A program made the position numbers and the translations under genes. The notes under the pieces are model-generated. The model saw nothing but the letters and a program-made list of their open reading frames with translations, did not search any database and had not been told where the DNA came from. A stretch of DNA of 64,000 bases from Hyphococcus sp. Lineage in GTDB: Bacteria > Pseudomonadota > Alphaproteobacteria > Caulobacterales > Parvularculaceae. The stretch is from contig JANQON010000014.1 in NCBI GenBank assembly GCA_028289605.1, positions 1-64,000 on the forward strand. The letters run 5' to 3'. Below are positions 1 to 9,951 of the stretch, piece by piece. Every line of letters begins with the position of its first letter. The first letter of the stretch is position 1.

Positions 1-910
1 CGACGGCGGCGGCACGCCGGGCGGCGCCGACTGCGAAAACGTCATCGAAGGCGTGACCGCGCCGGAAGCGCAATATGGCGGCGGCGAAGACACCGACAAC
101 AGCGGTCGCTTGTTGTACACGTTGGTTAAGTTTGCGGGCTTCCCGCTCTCTTCGGGCAACGAACTGAACGGGATTTCGTTCGGCGGCGTCGGCTCCGACA
201 CGATCGTTAACTTCGTTCAGGTGCACAACAACTCCGACGACGGCATCGAAATGTTCGGCGGTACGGCGAACCTTCGCCACATTGTCTTGACCGGCAACGA
301 CGACGACTCGCTCGACACGGACAACGGTTGGAACGGCAATGTGCAGTTCCTGATCGTCAGTCAGCGCGACGGGCGCGGCGACAACGGCTTTGAGATGTCG
401 AGCGCCGGCGTCACCACGTCTCCTGCTACGGACCCGACCATCGCCAACTTCACAATTGTCGGTACGACCAATGTGGATCCGGGCAACGGTCTGCGAATCA
501 ACTCCGGTCACGTCGGCCGCTTTATCAACGGCGTGGTCACCGATGTTGACGAGTGCTTCCGGTGGCAGGACGCCGGCAACGACAACGACACGTTCGATGG
601 CGTCGGCGTTGACCCGAGCTTCGACAATTCGCTGTTCGATTGCGCAGGCGGATTGACCATCGACACGCCGGACACCCCGGCGGCGTTGGCTTCAATCGCT
701 GCGGGCGCCGACAACACGACGACGACGTCGGTCAGCCTGATCAACGGCTTTATCAACGATGCGGCTGTGGACGGACGTCCGGCCTTCACTGACCTCAACG
801 GCACGGTGGATACGTTCTTTGAGAACGTCGACTATATCGGCGCCGTTGAGAACTCCAGCGACGACTGGTGGGCTGACTGGAGCTGTGGTCTGGCTGCCGA
901 CGACTGCTAA
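1..910 (+). CDS. Secreted right-handed beta-helix protein, C-terminal part
   Basis: The reading frame is open from the first base of the window, so the 5' end is missing. The visible 302 or so residues are rich in Gly, Asn and Asp and contain short repeating turns of the pectate-lyase-like beta-helix kind (for example HNNSDDGIEMFGGTANLRHI and later NGLRINSGHVGRF). Several paired Cys residues lie near the end, including one in the terminal DWSCGLAADDC. This suits an exported or surface-bound protein. It lies 83 bases upstream of a TonB-dependent receptor on the same strand, and such pairs are common in aquatic Alphaproteobacteria, so a role in binding a substrate for that receptor is plausible. 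This is inference from context. No catalytic site is recognised. Confidence 0.75.
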   Translation, partial: DGGGTPGGADCENVIEGVTAPEAQYGGGEDTDNSGRLLYTLVKFAGFPLSSGNELNGISFGGVGSDTIVNFVQVHNNSDDGIEMFGGTANLRHIVLTGNDDDSLDTDNGWNGNVQFLIVSQRDGRGDNGFEMSSAGVTTSPATDPTIANFTIVGTTNVDPGNGLRINSGHVGRFINGVVTDVDECFRWQDAGNDNDTFDGVGVDPSFDNSLFDCAGGLTIDTPDTPAALASIAAGADNTTTTSVSLINGFINDAAVDGRPAFTDLNGTVDTFFENVDYIGAVENSSDDWWADWSCGLAADDC

Positions 911-993
911 TTGCGAGCCGGGCGGCGCTCTCGAGGGGACGCGCCGCCCACTTTCCCTCCGCACTGCATTCACAGATTAAGGTTGATCACATT

Positions 994-3645
994 ATGAAAC
1001 TCCATCGTTCATTGAGGGGCGCGCTGTTTGCGGCAACGATGCTTGCTCCTATTTCGGGCGCTCTCGCCCAGGGGACGTCGCTGCCTGGTCCGAACTTCGA
1101 AATCACAGACGAGATTATTGTTCGCGGCGTGAATATCCCCGATCCGCAACGGGCGACGTCGCAAGTCGCGACGTTTCTTAACGCCGAGGACCTTGCTCGA
1201 ACCGGCGACGACAACGCGGCGCTCGCACTGACGCGCCTTAGCGGTCTCAGCATTGTCAGCGGCAAATTTGCGTTTGTCCGCGGCTTGGGCGACCGCTACT
1301 CGTCCGCGCGTCTTAACGGCTCGCCGCTGCCGAGCCCGGAACCGCTCAAGAGAACCGTTCCGCTTGACCTGTTCCCGTCGAACATCCTGCAAGGCGCGAC
1401 GGTCCAGAAAACATTTTCACCCAACTATCCGGGCGAATTCGGCGGCGGCATCATCGATCTTGAAACCCTTCGCACGCCGGACGAGAACTTTCTCAACGCC
1501 AAAATCGGTATCGGCGCCAATCTGGTCACCACCGCGTCGAACGGTCTGTTCGTCAATGGCGGCGACCTCGATTTCCTCGGTTATGACGATGGCCTGCGCA
1601 GTGTTCCGGGACCGCTTCAAGCCGTTCTCAATACGTCGACCCAGTTGACGGATCTGGATCCCGCGCAACAGGAACTGATCGGCGAAAGCCTCGTCAACTC
1701 GCCGCTCTCTGTCATTCAACAGGGCAATGTCGGACCAAACTTCGACGCTTCGCTCGACGGCGGCGCCGTTTGGGATTTCGACAACGGCGTCAGCTTCGGT
1801 TTGACCGGCGTTCTCGGATACAAGCAGGACTGGACCACGGAAGAGGCTATTCGACAGCTCTCCTCACAGGAAAGGGTCGGGGTCAACTCCACTCAGACTG
1901 AGACCAGCCTTGACGTTACCGTCAACGGTCTTCTTTCCGGCGCGGTTGAATGGGACAGCAACGCGGTGACGCTCACCGGTCTTTACATCCACTCGACGAC
2001 TAAGGAAGCCCAGATTCAGGAAGGCTTCAACTTCAACGCCCAAGGCGACGGCGGTTTCGTCACCGAGGCGAACACCTGGCTTGAGCGCGCATTATGGATG
2101 GCGCAATTGGCTGGTGAACACGACCTTGGCGATCAGTTCGCCGTTAACTGGCGCGGCGCCTTTGCGCGTTCGACCCGTGACGCACCGTATCAGCGGTCGC
2201 TGGAAAACCGGTCCGCGCCGATCAATTCGGCGGAAGCCGGCGGGGACGATTCGATCATCGGGCCGCCGACGATCGTGTTCAACACGCGTCACAACATCGA
2301 TTTTTCAGAGTTGACCGACGATACCTGGAGCGGCGGCGTGGACCTTTTCTGGTTTATTCCTGTTTCAGGCGCGCGCGACGCGACATTGTCCGTCGGCGCT
2401 GAATATCTCGACAACGATCGTGAGTTCATTTCCGATCCGTTTAACTTCACGCTGAACACGTCGCTTCCGCTTGACGTCGCTCAAGCGCGCGTCGATTTTG
2501 CATACTCGCCGGACAACATTGATCCGGCGCGTTTTCAGCTGATCGACACCAACACCCAGGGCGTCAATTCCTATCTTGGCGAATTGACGGTGTACGGCGT
2601 GTACGCACAGCTTGACGCGGAACTCATCCCGACGCTGCGGACCACTGTCGGCGTGCGTTATGAAAACGGTGATCAAAGCGTTGACGTTTTCGATCGCTTC
2701 AGCAACCCAGACTCATTCGATGTTCCCGGTCTGGAGAATGACTACTGGCTGCCGTCGGCGACGATCACGTGGAACTTCACGGACGATATGCAGTTCCGTC
2801 TCGGTTACTCGCATACGATTGCGCGACCGCAATTCCGCGAGCTCGCCGCGTCGCAATTCTTCGATCCGACAACCGACCGCGTTTTCTTCGGCAACAGCAA
2901 CCTGCAAGATAGTGAATTCCGGAATTACGACGCCAGATACGAATTCTACCTGGGTCGCAACCAGTTCATCACCATCGCCGGTTTCTTCAAGGAAATTGAA
3001 CGGCCGATCGAGGAAATTCAGTTCACAACTACCGATTTCTCGTTCCAGACAAGCTTCATCAACTCGCCGAAAGCCGAACTCTATGGGGCCGAATTTGAAT
3101 ACCGTACCCAGTTCAACATGCCTGGCGACGGTTGGTGGGCGGACCAGAATTGGCTTTTCTCTGTGAACTATACGCTCACGGAGTCTGAGATTGTCGTCGA
3201 CGCCGGCGACACCGTCATCGATCGCGACGGCGACGTGGTGGCGGCGTCAAGCTTCGGTCTCGACGGCTCGCCCCTGGTCGGCACGCCGAAGCATATCGTA
3301 AACAGCCAGTTTGGTTGGGAAGGCGAAAACACGCAGTTTACGCTCCTTCTCGGCTGGGTTGACGAGCGCCTGTTGGCCCGCGGCGAAAGCCTGAACAAAT
3401 CCAACCGTCTTCTCGACGTTATCGAGAAGCCGGGCGTTCAACTGGACGCCGTTTTCCGTCAGGACGTGGAAATCGCGGGCACTGACTTCACGATCGGTCT
3501 TGCGGCCCGCAATCTGCTTGGCACACGCCATATCGAGCAGCAGCGCGGCGTGAACGATCCGATCCGCGCGCCGGAGGGTTTCACCAACTTCAACACCTAT
3601 GATCGCGGGCGTTCCCTGAGCGCCAGCCTGACGGCGAAATTCTAG
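994..3645 (+). CDS. TonB-dependent outer-membrane receptor
   Basis: This 883-residue protein begins with a signal peptide of about 25 residues ending ALA-Q. A plug domain follows (about residues 35-155), with a short EIIVRG segment that looks like a TonB box and a conserved FVRGLGDRYSSARLNGSPLP stretch. The rest is a large barrel with alternating aromatic strands, ending in Phe (LSASLTAKF) as expected for outer-membrane insertion. Receptors of this family use TonB energy to import siderophores, vitamins or oligosaccharides. The ligand cannot be read from sequence. The upstream beta-helix gene is close enough to share a transcript, and a strong terminator follows at 3695. The ATG at 994 is chosen because it starts the signal peptide. 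Confidence 0.93.
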   Translation: MKLHRSLRGALFAATMLAPISGALAQGTSLPGPNFEITDEIIVRGVNIPDPQRATSQVATFLNAEDLARTGDDNAALALTRLSGLSIVSGKFAFVRGLGDRYSSARLNGSPLPSPEPLKRTVPLDLFPSNILQGATVQKTFSPNYPGEFGGGIIDLETLRTPDENFLNAKIGIGANLVTTASNGLFVNGGDLDFLGYDDGLRSVPGPLQAVLNTSTQLTDLDPAQQELIGESLVNSPLSVIQQGNVGPNFDASLDGGAVWDFDNGVSFGLTGVLGYKQDWTTEEAIRQLSSQERVGVNSTQTETSLDVTVNGLLSGAVEWDSNAVTLTGLYIHSTTKEAQIQEGFNFNAQGDGGFVTEANTWLERALWMAQLAGEHDLGDQFAVNWRGAFARSTRDAPYQRSLENRSAPINSAEAGGDDSIIGPPTIVFNTRHNIDFSELTDDTWSGGVDLFWFIPVSGARDATLSVGAEYLDNDREFISDPFNFTLNTSLPLDVAQARVDFAYSPDNIDPARFQLIDTNTQGVNSYLGELTVYGVYAQLDAELIPTLRTTVGVRYENGDQSVDVFDRFSNPDSFDVPGLENDYWLPSATITWNFTDDMQFRLGYSHTIARPQFRELAASQFFDPTTDRVFFGNSNLQDSEFRNYDARYEFYLGRNQFITIAGFFKEIERPIEEIQFTTTDFSFQTSFINSPKAELYGAEFEYRTQFNMPGDGWWADQNWLFSVNYTLTESEIVVDAGDTVIDRDGDVVAASSFGLDGSPLVGTPKHIVNSQFGWEGENTQFTLLLGWVDERLLARGESLNKSNRLLDVIEKPGVQLDAVFRQDVEIAGTDFTIGLAARNLLGTRHIEQQRGVNDPIRAPEGFTNFNTYDRGRSLSASLTAKF

Positions 3646-3694
3646 GTTTCGCGATTTTCATCGGGAATATTCAGCTTTTTCCGACAAATTAAGG

Positions 3695-3738
3695 CTTGCG
3701 GCCGCCGCCATTGTGGTAGGCGGCCGCAAGTCATTTTG
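3695..3738 (+). terminator. Rho-independent terminator after the TonB receptor
   Basis: The perfect 12-bp arms cttgcggccgcc (3695-3706) and ggcggccgcaag (3719-3730) are separated by a 12-base loop and followed by a T-rich tail. It separates the receptor transcript from the type II secretion operon. Confidence 0.8.
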
Positions 3739-3799
3739 TTAAGGGTTGTTGTGCTGCCCTCAAAATCGGCTCAGCAGCATAAGGCGAGCGCAACATTAA

Positions 3800-4741
3800 A
3801 TGGCTGTAACAACACAACATTCTCGATCGGACGCCGCCGCGGCGGCGGAAGCGTTCCTGCGCGCGCTGGGGCAGCGGCTCGGCGGCAAACGCAGCCGCAG
3901 CGCGCTGGCCGCGGCGCCGGGCTTTATCGAGATCGGGCTCGCGATCGGGGCCGGCCTAGCCTTATTGTCGCTGTTCTATGCGCTGTTCGCCCCGTTGCCG
4001 ACGCCGCAGCAGCTTCCGGCCGGCGTCGCGCCGGTCCAGGCCCAGGGGCCGGCCGTGATCTCCCAAAACCCGTTCCGGTCCGCCGCCATAGAAGCGGCGG
4101 CGCCGGCCGCGCCAGCGCCCGCGGAATATGAAGAAACCCGTCTGGACCTGCAATTGCATGGCGTCTTCACGCTGGGAGGGGTCTCATCTGCGATCATTTC
4201 GACCCCGGACCAGAAACAGGGTCAATTCCGCGTCGGCGAGGACATCTGGAACGGGGTGACATTGCAGCAGGTTCTCTCTTCCGAACAGGTCGTGATTCTG
4301 GCGTCAGGGGTCCGGGAAACATTAACTCTTATCAACAGAGACCCGGAAAAAGCCCGCGCTGCGGCGACTGCGCCGCCTGAAGAACAGCCTCCGACGGCGG
4401 CTCAGGGGTCTCCGGGCCGGCTGACGCCGGCAGCCGGCGGCTTTATTCTGGACGACATCGCCCGTATTACCCCCTCAGCGTCTGGGGCGGGCTTGCGACT
4501 CGTGGTTCAACCGGGACCCAATCGCAGCGCTTTCGACGCATCCGGCCTGCGGCCTGGAGACGTCATTGTCGCCATCGACAACCGGCGGATCGGCGGGGAC
4601 ATCGTCGCCGAAGCCCGCCGCGTCGCGGAATTGAAATCGAGGGGTTCGGTCGCCCTCACAGTAGAGCGGGACGGCGTATCCGTGCCAGTGCAATTGAAGC
4701 TTTCGAGAGGGGCCCCGGGTGGCGGGCGAATTGATGATTAG
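3800..4741 (+). CDS. gspC: Type II secretion protein GspC
   Basis: This 313-residue inner-membrane protein links the secretin to the inner-membrane platform. It has a cytoplasmic N-terminus, one membrane span at about residues 37-62 (IGAGLALLSLFYALFAPL), an Ala/Pro-rich linker, the HR domain (about 110-180, LDLQLHGVFTLGGVSSAII) and a C-terminal PDZ domain (about 215-310) with the typical LRPGDVIVAI turn. Length and domain order match PDZ-type GspC. It is the first gene of a 12-gene gsp operon, about 60 bases after the terminator, and it overlaps the start of gspD. The reading frame is clean, and I see no other plausible product. Confidence 0.93.
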   Translation: MAVTTQHSRSDAAAAAEAFLRALGQRLGGKRSRSALAAAPGFIEIGLAIGAGLALLSLFYALFAPLPTPQQLPAGVAPVQAQGPAVISQNPFRSAAIEAAAPAAPAPAEYEETRLDLQLHGVFTLGGVSSAIISTPDQKQGQFRVGEDIWNGVTLQQVLSSEQVVILASGVRETLTLINRDPEKARAAATAPPEEQPPTAAQGSPGRLTPAAGGFILDDIARITPSASGAGLRLVVQPGPNRSAFDASGLRPGDVIVAIDNRRIGGDIVAEARRVAELKSRGSVALTVERDGVSVPVQLKLSRGAPGGGRIDD

Positions 4742-6731
4742 CAAAGTCTCGAAAGGCGTCTTCGCCGCTGCTGCTGCAGCGTTTTTGCAGATCGGGCTCG
4801 CCTTCGCCCAGCAGCAGCCGGAAGTGTGCGCCGGTTCCGTCAATTTCGAAGAAGCCGACATTCGCACGGTCATCACCGATTTCGCCTCGCGAACGGGCCA
4901 TAGCTATGTGGTCGATCCGCGGGTCAACGGGACAATCACGATCAAGTCCGGACCCAATGGCGGCCTGTGTCCCGATGAGGCGTGGGAGCTCTTTCAGGCG
5001 GCGCTGCGCGTCAGCGGCTTCACCGCCGCGCCGATCAACGGCGACAAATACAAGATCATTCCGATCCAGGACGGCGCCCGCGCCGCCGGACCCGTGGGCG
5101 ATGCGAGAGCAGGCGATTACGTTACACAGATCGTTCGCCTGAAATTTGTCGACGCCCGCGAGGCGGCGGCGACGCTGGCTCAGATTGTGTCTGAGCGGGG
5201 CGTGGTCTCGCCGGTGCGGACGGGAAACGCGGTTATCCTTGTCGACGTTTCGGACAACATCGAACGGCTGACGAAGGTGCTGCGCGAAATCGATCAGGAC
5301 ACCACCATTTATCGCACCATCGCGCTTGAAAACATGTCGGCCGTCGAGGCCGCGCGGATCGTCAACGATCTGGCCCGCGAATTGTCCGAAGACAATGGCG
5401 GTCAGCGTTCGGCGGTTCAGGTCCTGCCTGTCGAAGCTTCCAACAGCATTCTGGTCCGCGCCGAACCGCAGGTGCTCGCACGCGTAACGCGCGTGATATC
5501 CGAACTCGATCAGAGCGGCGCTTCCAATCCGGGGCTGTCGGTGATTACCCTCAACCACGCCAACGCCGAAGATATGGTCGATTTGTTACGTGAGATCGCC
5601 GGGTCGCAGCCGACCGCCAGCACCAACGGGAGCGGCGGCGGCAACGGCGCGACCGTTTCGCTCGGACCGCGAACATCGATCACCGTCGATCCGCCAACGA
5701 ATTCGATTATCATTTCCGGCGACGCCGCTTTGCAGCAGACGTTATCCGACGTCATCACGCAGCTCGATCGACGCCGCGCGCAGGTCTTGGTCGAGGCGAT
5801 CATTGTGGAGGTCAACGACGACACCGCGCGCGAACTGGGACTGCAGTACTTCCTGTCCGGCGACGGTTCAGAAAACGGGCGCGTGCCGTTCACGGCGACG
5901 AATTTTCAAAGCGCCAGTCCCAACGTACTGGCGTCCGCTGGCGCTTTTCTGCTCGACGATAGTCCGTTATTCGGCGACGACGGCGCTGGAAGCGGTTTGC
6001 AGGAAGCCGCCATCAGTTCACTGCTGAGCACGAACGGGCTCTTGCTTGGCGGCGCAGGGGCGCTGAGCGACGGTTCAGTGTTCGGCGCCATTTTGACGGC
6101 GCTGCAGGAAGACACCGAAAGCCGCGTTTTGTCGTTGCCCTCAGTGATGACCCTGGACAATCAGCCGGCGAAACTTTCTGTGGGCCAGGAGATTCCCATC
6201 ACCACCGGCGAAGCGGTCGGCGACAATTTCAGCGGCGGCGCATTCAGGCAGGTGTCGCGGGAAGAAGTTGGCGTCATTCTGGAAGTGACGCCGCGCATCA
6301 CCGACGGAGACACGGTGACGCTGGAAATCATCCAGGAGTCTTCCTCGGTCGCGGGGCAGATTTTGTCGACGTCCACCGATCTGATCACCAACAAAAGCGT
6401 CATTGAGACCACGGCGCTGGTCGACGACGGCGACATTCTGGTGTTGGGCGGGTTGATCGACCAGACGCAGGAGTATCTGGACTCCCAGGTGCCCCTGCTC
6501 GGAGACATTCCCGTTTTCGGCAATCTCTTCAAAGTGAAGAGCCAATCCGACGATCGCCGCAATCTGATGGTTTTTATTAAGCCGACGATCATTCGAGACC
6601 GCGATAGAGCAGCCTCTGCAACTCGGAAAAAACTTGACTATATTCGCGCCCAGGACTTGTTGAGTTCGGATGGTCCCAAATCGGAGCTGGACCGGCTAAT
6701 CGAACAGACGACCGGCGTCATCGAAGAATAG
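4734..6731 (+). CDS. gspD: Type II secretion secretin GspD
   Basis: This 665-residue outer-membrane secretin forms the exit channel. After the signal peptide (MISKVSKG start, cut near AFAQ) come the N0 domain (about 30-110), three N-domain/NolW repeats (about 120-345) and the secretin domain (about 345-630). The last contains the VEAIIVEV opening, SRVLSLPSVMTLDNQPA and the LVLGGLIDQ/VPLLGDIPVFGNLF signature. The start could also be GTG at 4719, which overlaps gspC further. ATG 4734 is preferred because it begins directly with the signal peptide. No C-terminal S-domain for a pilotin stands out beyond the last 30 or so residues. Confidence 0.95.
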   Translation: MISKVSKGVFAAAAAAFLQIGLAFAQQQPEVCAGSVNFEEADIRTVITDFASRTGHSYVVDPRVNGTITIKSGPNGGLCPDEAWELFQAALRVSGFTAAPINGDKYKIIPIQDGARAAGPVGDARAGDYVTQIVRLKFVDAREAAATLAQIVSERGVVSPVRTGNAVILVDVSDNIERLTKVLREIDQDTTIYRTIALENMSAVEAARIVNDLARELSEDNGGQRSAVQVLPVEASNSILVRAEPQVLARVTRVISELDQSGASNPGLSVITLNHANAEDMVDLLREIAGSQPTASTNGSGGGNGATVSLGPRTSITVDPPTNSIIISGDAALQQTLSDVITQLDRRRAQVLVEAIIVEVNDDTARELGLQYFLSGDGSENGRVPFTATNFQSASPNVLASAGAFLLDDSPLFGDDGAGSGLQEAAISSLLSTNGLLLGGAGALSDGSVFGAILTALQEDTESRVLSLPSVMTLDNQPAKLSVGQEIPITTGEAVGDNFSGGAFRQVSREEVGVILEVTPRITDGDTVTLEIIQESSSVAGQILSTSTDLITNKSVIETTALVDDGDILVLGGLIDQTQEYLDSQVPLLGDIPVFGNLFKVKSQSDDRRNLMVFIKPTIIRDRDRAASATRKKLDYIRAQDLLSSDGPKSELDRLIEQTTGVIEE

Positions 6732-6757
6732 TCCGCCAGGCGGCGCGCCAGAGGCCC

Positions 6758-8269
6758 ATGAGCGAGAACGAAGCGACTTCCGACATTCGTTTTTCCTACG
6801 CTTTTGCGAAGGAGCGCGGCATCGTCGTGCTTGACGCGGACGCGGCGCCGGCGGTGATCGGCGCGCGCGGCAAGCCGGACCCCTGGGCGCTGATCGAGGC
6901 GCGCCGGGTCGTCAACCGACCCATCACCATCGAAACCATGCCAGCGGAAGCTTTCGAGCGACGACTATCGGAGATCTATTCGGCAAGCGGCATTGACGCC
7001 GACAGCCTCGTGCTCGGGGACGAGGAGGGGGATCTGGCGGCCCTCGCTGAGGGCTTGCCGGCGACGGCGGACCTTCTCGACGCCCAGGACGACGCGCCGA
7101 TGATCTTGTTGATCAACCGCGTCATCGCCGAAGCGGTCAAGCTCAAGGCCTCCGATATTCACGTCGAGCCTTATGAAGCCAACCTTTCCATACGGCTGCG
7201 CATCGACGGCGTCCTACGCGAGGTGTTGTCGCTGCCTGCGCGGGTGACCGCGGCCCTCGTCAGCCGCATCAAAGTGATGGCGCGGCTCGACATCGCCGAG
7301 CGACGCGTGCCCCAGGACGGCCGCATTTCGCTCGCGCTGGGGGGCAAAACCGTCGATGTGCGCGTTTCCACGCTGCCGGCCCGGTTCGGCGAGCGCGTGG
7401 TCATGCGGATTCTCGACAAGGAAGAAGCGCGCCTCGACCTCGACGCACTCGGCATGCCGCAGGATATGCTGACGCGGTTTCGCACCGCGCTCGACCGCCC
7501 CAACGGCATCATACTTGTGACCGGCCCGACCGGCTCCGGCAAAACGACGACGCTCTACGGCGCTCTAACGGAACTCAACGACCCGAGCCGGAACATCCTG
7601 ACCGTCGAAGACCCGGTCGAATACGCCATCGACGGCGTCGGTCAGACCCAGATCAATCCCAAGGTCGGCATGACGTTTGCGACCGGGCTGCGCGCTATTT
7701 TGCGCCAGGACCCCGACGTGGTGATGGTCGGCGAGATTCGCGATGTCGAGACCGCTGAAATCGCCATCCAAGCGGCGCTCACCGGTCATTTGGTGCTCTC
7801 AACGGTTCACACAAACTCCGCTGTGGGCGCTGTCACCCGGCTGCGGGACATGGGCGCGGAGCCGTTTCTGTTATCCTCGACCATCGCCGCCGTCATCGCT
7901 CAGCGTCTCGTGCGGCGGTTGTGCCCCGCCTGCAAGGAGCCTTATAAGCCGGATGACGCGGAGCGCCGCCTCCTCGGCATCGGGCCGTATGACGACGATA
8001 CGATTTATCGGGCGAAGGGCTGCGGGCGCTGCGCCGGCTCAGGATATGAAGGCCGCCTCGGCGTTTATGAGCTCATCCTGATCGATGAGGCCATGCGGCG
8101 CATGATCCACGACGACGCAAGCGAGCACGCGCTCGCCGATCACGCCTTCAAGAAGGGCGATACGCTGGCGCGATGCGGTTTCCGACATGTCATGGCCGGC
8201 GTAACCTCCATCGAGGAGGTATTGCGCGTAGTCAGGCAGGACGACGAAGATGCCGACATTCCAGTATGA
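6758..8269 (+). CDS. gspE: Type II secretion ATPase GspE
   Basis: This 503-residue cytoplasmic hexameric ATPase powers pseudopilus assembly. It has an N1E-like N-terminal domain (about 1-100), a Walker A motif at about 255 (GPTGSGKTTTLYG), an Asp box, a Walker B motif (DPDVVMVGEIRD), the His box (TGHLVLSTVHTNSA) and a zinc-binding tetracysteine loop near 390-430 (CPAC ... CGRC). All catalytic elements are present and the length is normal for the family. It lies 26 bases after gspD and overlaps gspF by 20 bases. Confidence 0.96.
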   Translation: MSENEATSDIRFSYAFAKERGIVVLDADAAPAVIGARGKPDPWALIEARRVVNRPITIETMPAEAFERRLSEIYSASGIDADSLVLGDEEGDLAALAEGLPATADLLDAQDDAPMILLINRVIAEAVKLKASDIHVEPYEANLSIRLRIDGVLREVLSLPARVTAALVSRIKVMARLDIAERRVPQDGRISLALGGKTVDVRVSTLPARFGERVVMRILDKEEARLDLDALGMPQDMLTRFRTALDRPNGIILVTGPTGSGKTTTLYGALTELNDPSRNILTVEDPVEYAIDGVGQTQINPKVGMTFATGLRAILRQDPDVVMVGEIRDVETAEIAIQAALTGHLVLSTVHTNSAVGAVTRLRDMGAEPFLLSSTIAAVIAQRLVRRLCPACKEPYKPDDAERRLLGIGPYDDDTIYRAKGCGRCAGSGYEGRLGVYELILIDEAMRRMIHDDASEHALADHAFKKGDTLARCGFRHVMAGVTSIEEVLRVVRQDDEDADIPV

Positions 8270-9464
8270 AGCGCTTGACGGGACGGGGCGCTCAAAACGC
8301 GGCGTCGTCACAGCGGACTCCGCCCGGCGCGCGCGAATGGAGCTGCGGCGGCTCAAGCTGACTCCCATTGCGATTACGGCCGCGAGCGAAGGCAAGCTCG
8401 GCGCCGGCGGAAAGACCAAGGAACCGCGGGTGCCGTCCGGCCAGCTGCCGGCGGTTACGCGTCAGCTGTCAGTGTTGCTCAAAGCCGGCACGCCCCTCGA
8501 AGAGGCGCTGGGCGCCATCGCCTTGCAGGCGGAAAAACCCCAAGTGCGCGCGCGCCTTCTGGGCGTGCGTGAACGCGTGACCGAGGGGCGCCGCTTTGCC
8601 GACGCTCTGTCGGAAGATCCTAAGTCGTTTCCTGAACTCTATCGCGCCGTCGCCGCCGCCGGAGAGCGATCGGGGGATCTTGGACCTGTGCTGGATCGGC
8701 TGGCGACCATGCTGGAGAAGAACCGCTCAATGCGATCCAAAGCCGTCGGTTCGTTGATCTATCCGATGGCGTTGGTGGTTTTCGCAGGCGGAGTCGTCAC
8801 AGCGCTGATGACCATGGTCGTGCCCCGGATTGTCGCTCAGTTTGAGGCCTTCAATGCGGAATTGCCGTTGATCACGCAGATCGTCATCGGCGTTTCGGAA
8901 TTCATTGGCGCATATGGGCTGTTCATTTTGTTGGGCTTTTTGCTGGCCGGCGTCGGCTTCTGGCAGGGCATGCGCAACCCGGCGTTCAAGCGCGAGTTTG
9001 ACAAACGCGCCCTCGGCGCGCCCGTGATAGGCAAATTGCTCCGCGGTCTTGACGGCGCCCGGTTTGCGCGGACGTTGTCGACGCTCGTCGCCGGCGGGGC
9101 GCCGCTCCTCGACAGCCTTTCCGGCGCGCGGCGTACGGTCATGAACGCCTTTATGAGCGATCGCCTGGACGGAGCGGTCACGCAGGTGCGCGAGGGCGCG
9201 TCCCTAGCGGCGGCGTTTAAGCGCGCCAATGTGCTGCCGCCGATGATGGTGCATATGGTCGCGGCAGGCGAACGCGCCGGAGAATTGCCGCTTTTGCTAG
9301 ATAAGTCCGCAGAGCAGCTGGAGGAAGAGTTCGACACGGCCTCGACAGTGACGCTGCGCCTGCTAGAGCCTACCATTATCTTCTTTATGGGCGGCGTTGT
9401 CGCAGCGATTGTCGTCTCCATTATGCTGCCGATGCTGCAGCTCAACAGGCTTGCGGCCGGATAA
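8250..9464 (+). CDS. gspF: Type II secretion inner-membrane platform protein GspF
   Basis: This 404-residue polytopic protein couples the GspE ATPase to pseudopilin assembly. It has the classical opening MPTFQYEALDGTGRSKRG, two homologous GspF domains (about 70-195 and 270-395) and three membrane segments (near 170-190, 215-240 and 375-398). It overlaps the end of gspE, which suggests coupled translation. Confidence 0.95.
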   Translation: MPTFQYEALDGTGRSKRGVVTADSARRARMELRRLKLTPIAITAASEGKLGAGGKTKEPRVPSGQLPAVTRQLSVLLKAGTPLEEALGAIALQAEKPQVRARLLGVRERVTEGRRFADALSEDPKSFPELYRAVAAAGERSGDLGPVLDRLATMLEKNRSMRSKAVGSLIYPMALVVFAGGVVTALMTMVVPRIVAQFEAFNAELPLITQIVIGVSEFIGAYGLFILLGFLLAGVGFWQGMRNPAFKREFDKRALGAPVIGKLLRGLDGARFARTLSTLVAGGAPLLDSLSGARRTVMNAFMSDRLDGAVTQVREGASLAAAFKRANVLPPMMVHMVAAGERAGELPLLLDKSAEQLEEEFDTASTVTLRLLEPTIIFFMGGVVAAIVVSIMLPMLQLNRLAAG

Positions 9465-9480
9465 ACAACGGAACGAAGTT

Positions 9481-9951
9481 ATGATTATGAAACCGCTGAA
9501 AAACCGCCTTCGCCGTCGTCGGGGCCAACGCGGCGTAACGCTCATCGAGCTTTTGGTCGTGTTGGCGATTCTCGCGCTGATTTCGGCCATCGTTGTGATC
9601 AACATCTTGCCGGAGCGCGACCGGGCCGCGGTGCGGAAGGCGGAGATCGATATCAAAACGATCGAAACCGCGCTCGATCAATACCGGCTCGACATGTTCA
9701 ACTATCCCACCCAACAACAGGGTCTGCAGGCGCTGGTGTCGGTGCCGGACGACGTTCAGCGCCAGAGCGACTATCGCCCCGGCGGATATCTGCGCGGCGG
9801 GGCGCCGCTCGATCCCTGGGGTAATCCGTATCAGTATCGTTTTCCCGGCGAGTTCGGCGTCGTTGATATTTATTCGCTGGGCGCCGACGGGGAGCCGGGC
9901 GGTGAAGGCCTGAATATGGATATCGGCAATTGGCCGGATCAAAACAGATAA
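9481..9951 (+). CDS. gspG: Major pseudopilin GspG
   Basis: This 156-residue prepilin is the main subunit of the pseudopilus. The leader is basic and ends in Gly, and the sequence QRGVTLIELLVVLAIL has the cleavage site before the methylated residue and Glu at +5. The C-terminal domain carries the GspG hallmarks LDQYRLDMFNYPTQQQGLQAL and DPWGNPYQYRFPGEFG, plus an Asp/Glu-rich calcium-site region near SLGADGEPGG. The ATG at 9481 is chosen because it gives a normal leader of about 20 residues. The longer upstream reading would run into the end of gspF. Confidence 0.95.
   Translation: MIMKPLKNRLRRRRGQRGVTLIELLVVLAILALISAIVVINILPERDRAAVRKAEIDIKTIETALDQYRLDMFNYPTQQQGLQALVSVPDDVQRQSDYRPGGYLRGGAPLDPWGNPYQYRFPGEFGVVDIYSLGADGEPGGEGLNMDIGNWPDQNR

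Noticed and set aside
2766-2784. Partial parS-like match (cacgtggaac) inside the TonB receptor gene
   Set aside because: Only the core 10 bases match and it lies in conserved coding sequence.
4656-5558. 300-codon leftward open frame opposite gspC/gspD
   Set aside because: It is antisense to clear GspD coding sequence and shows no family pattern or ribosome site.
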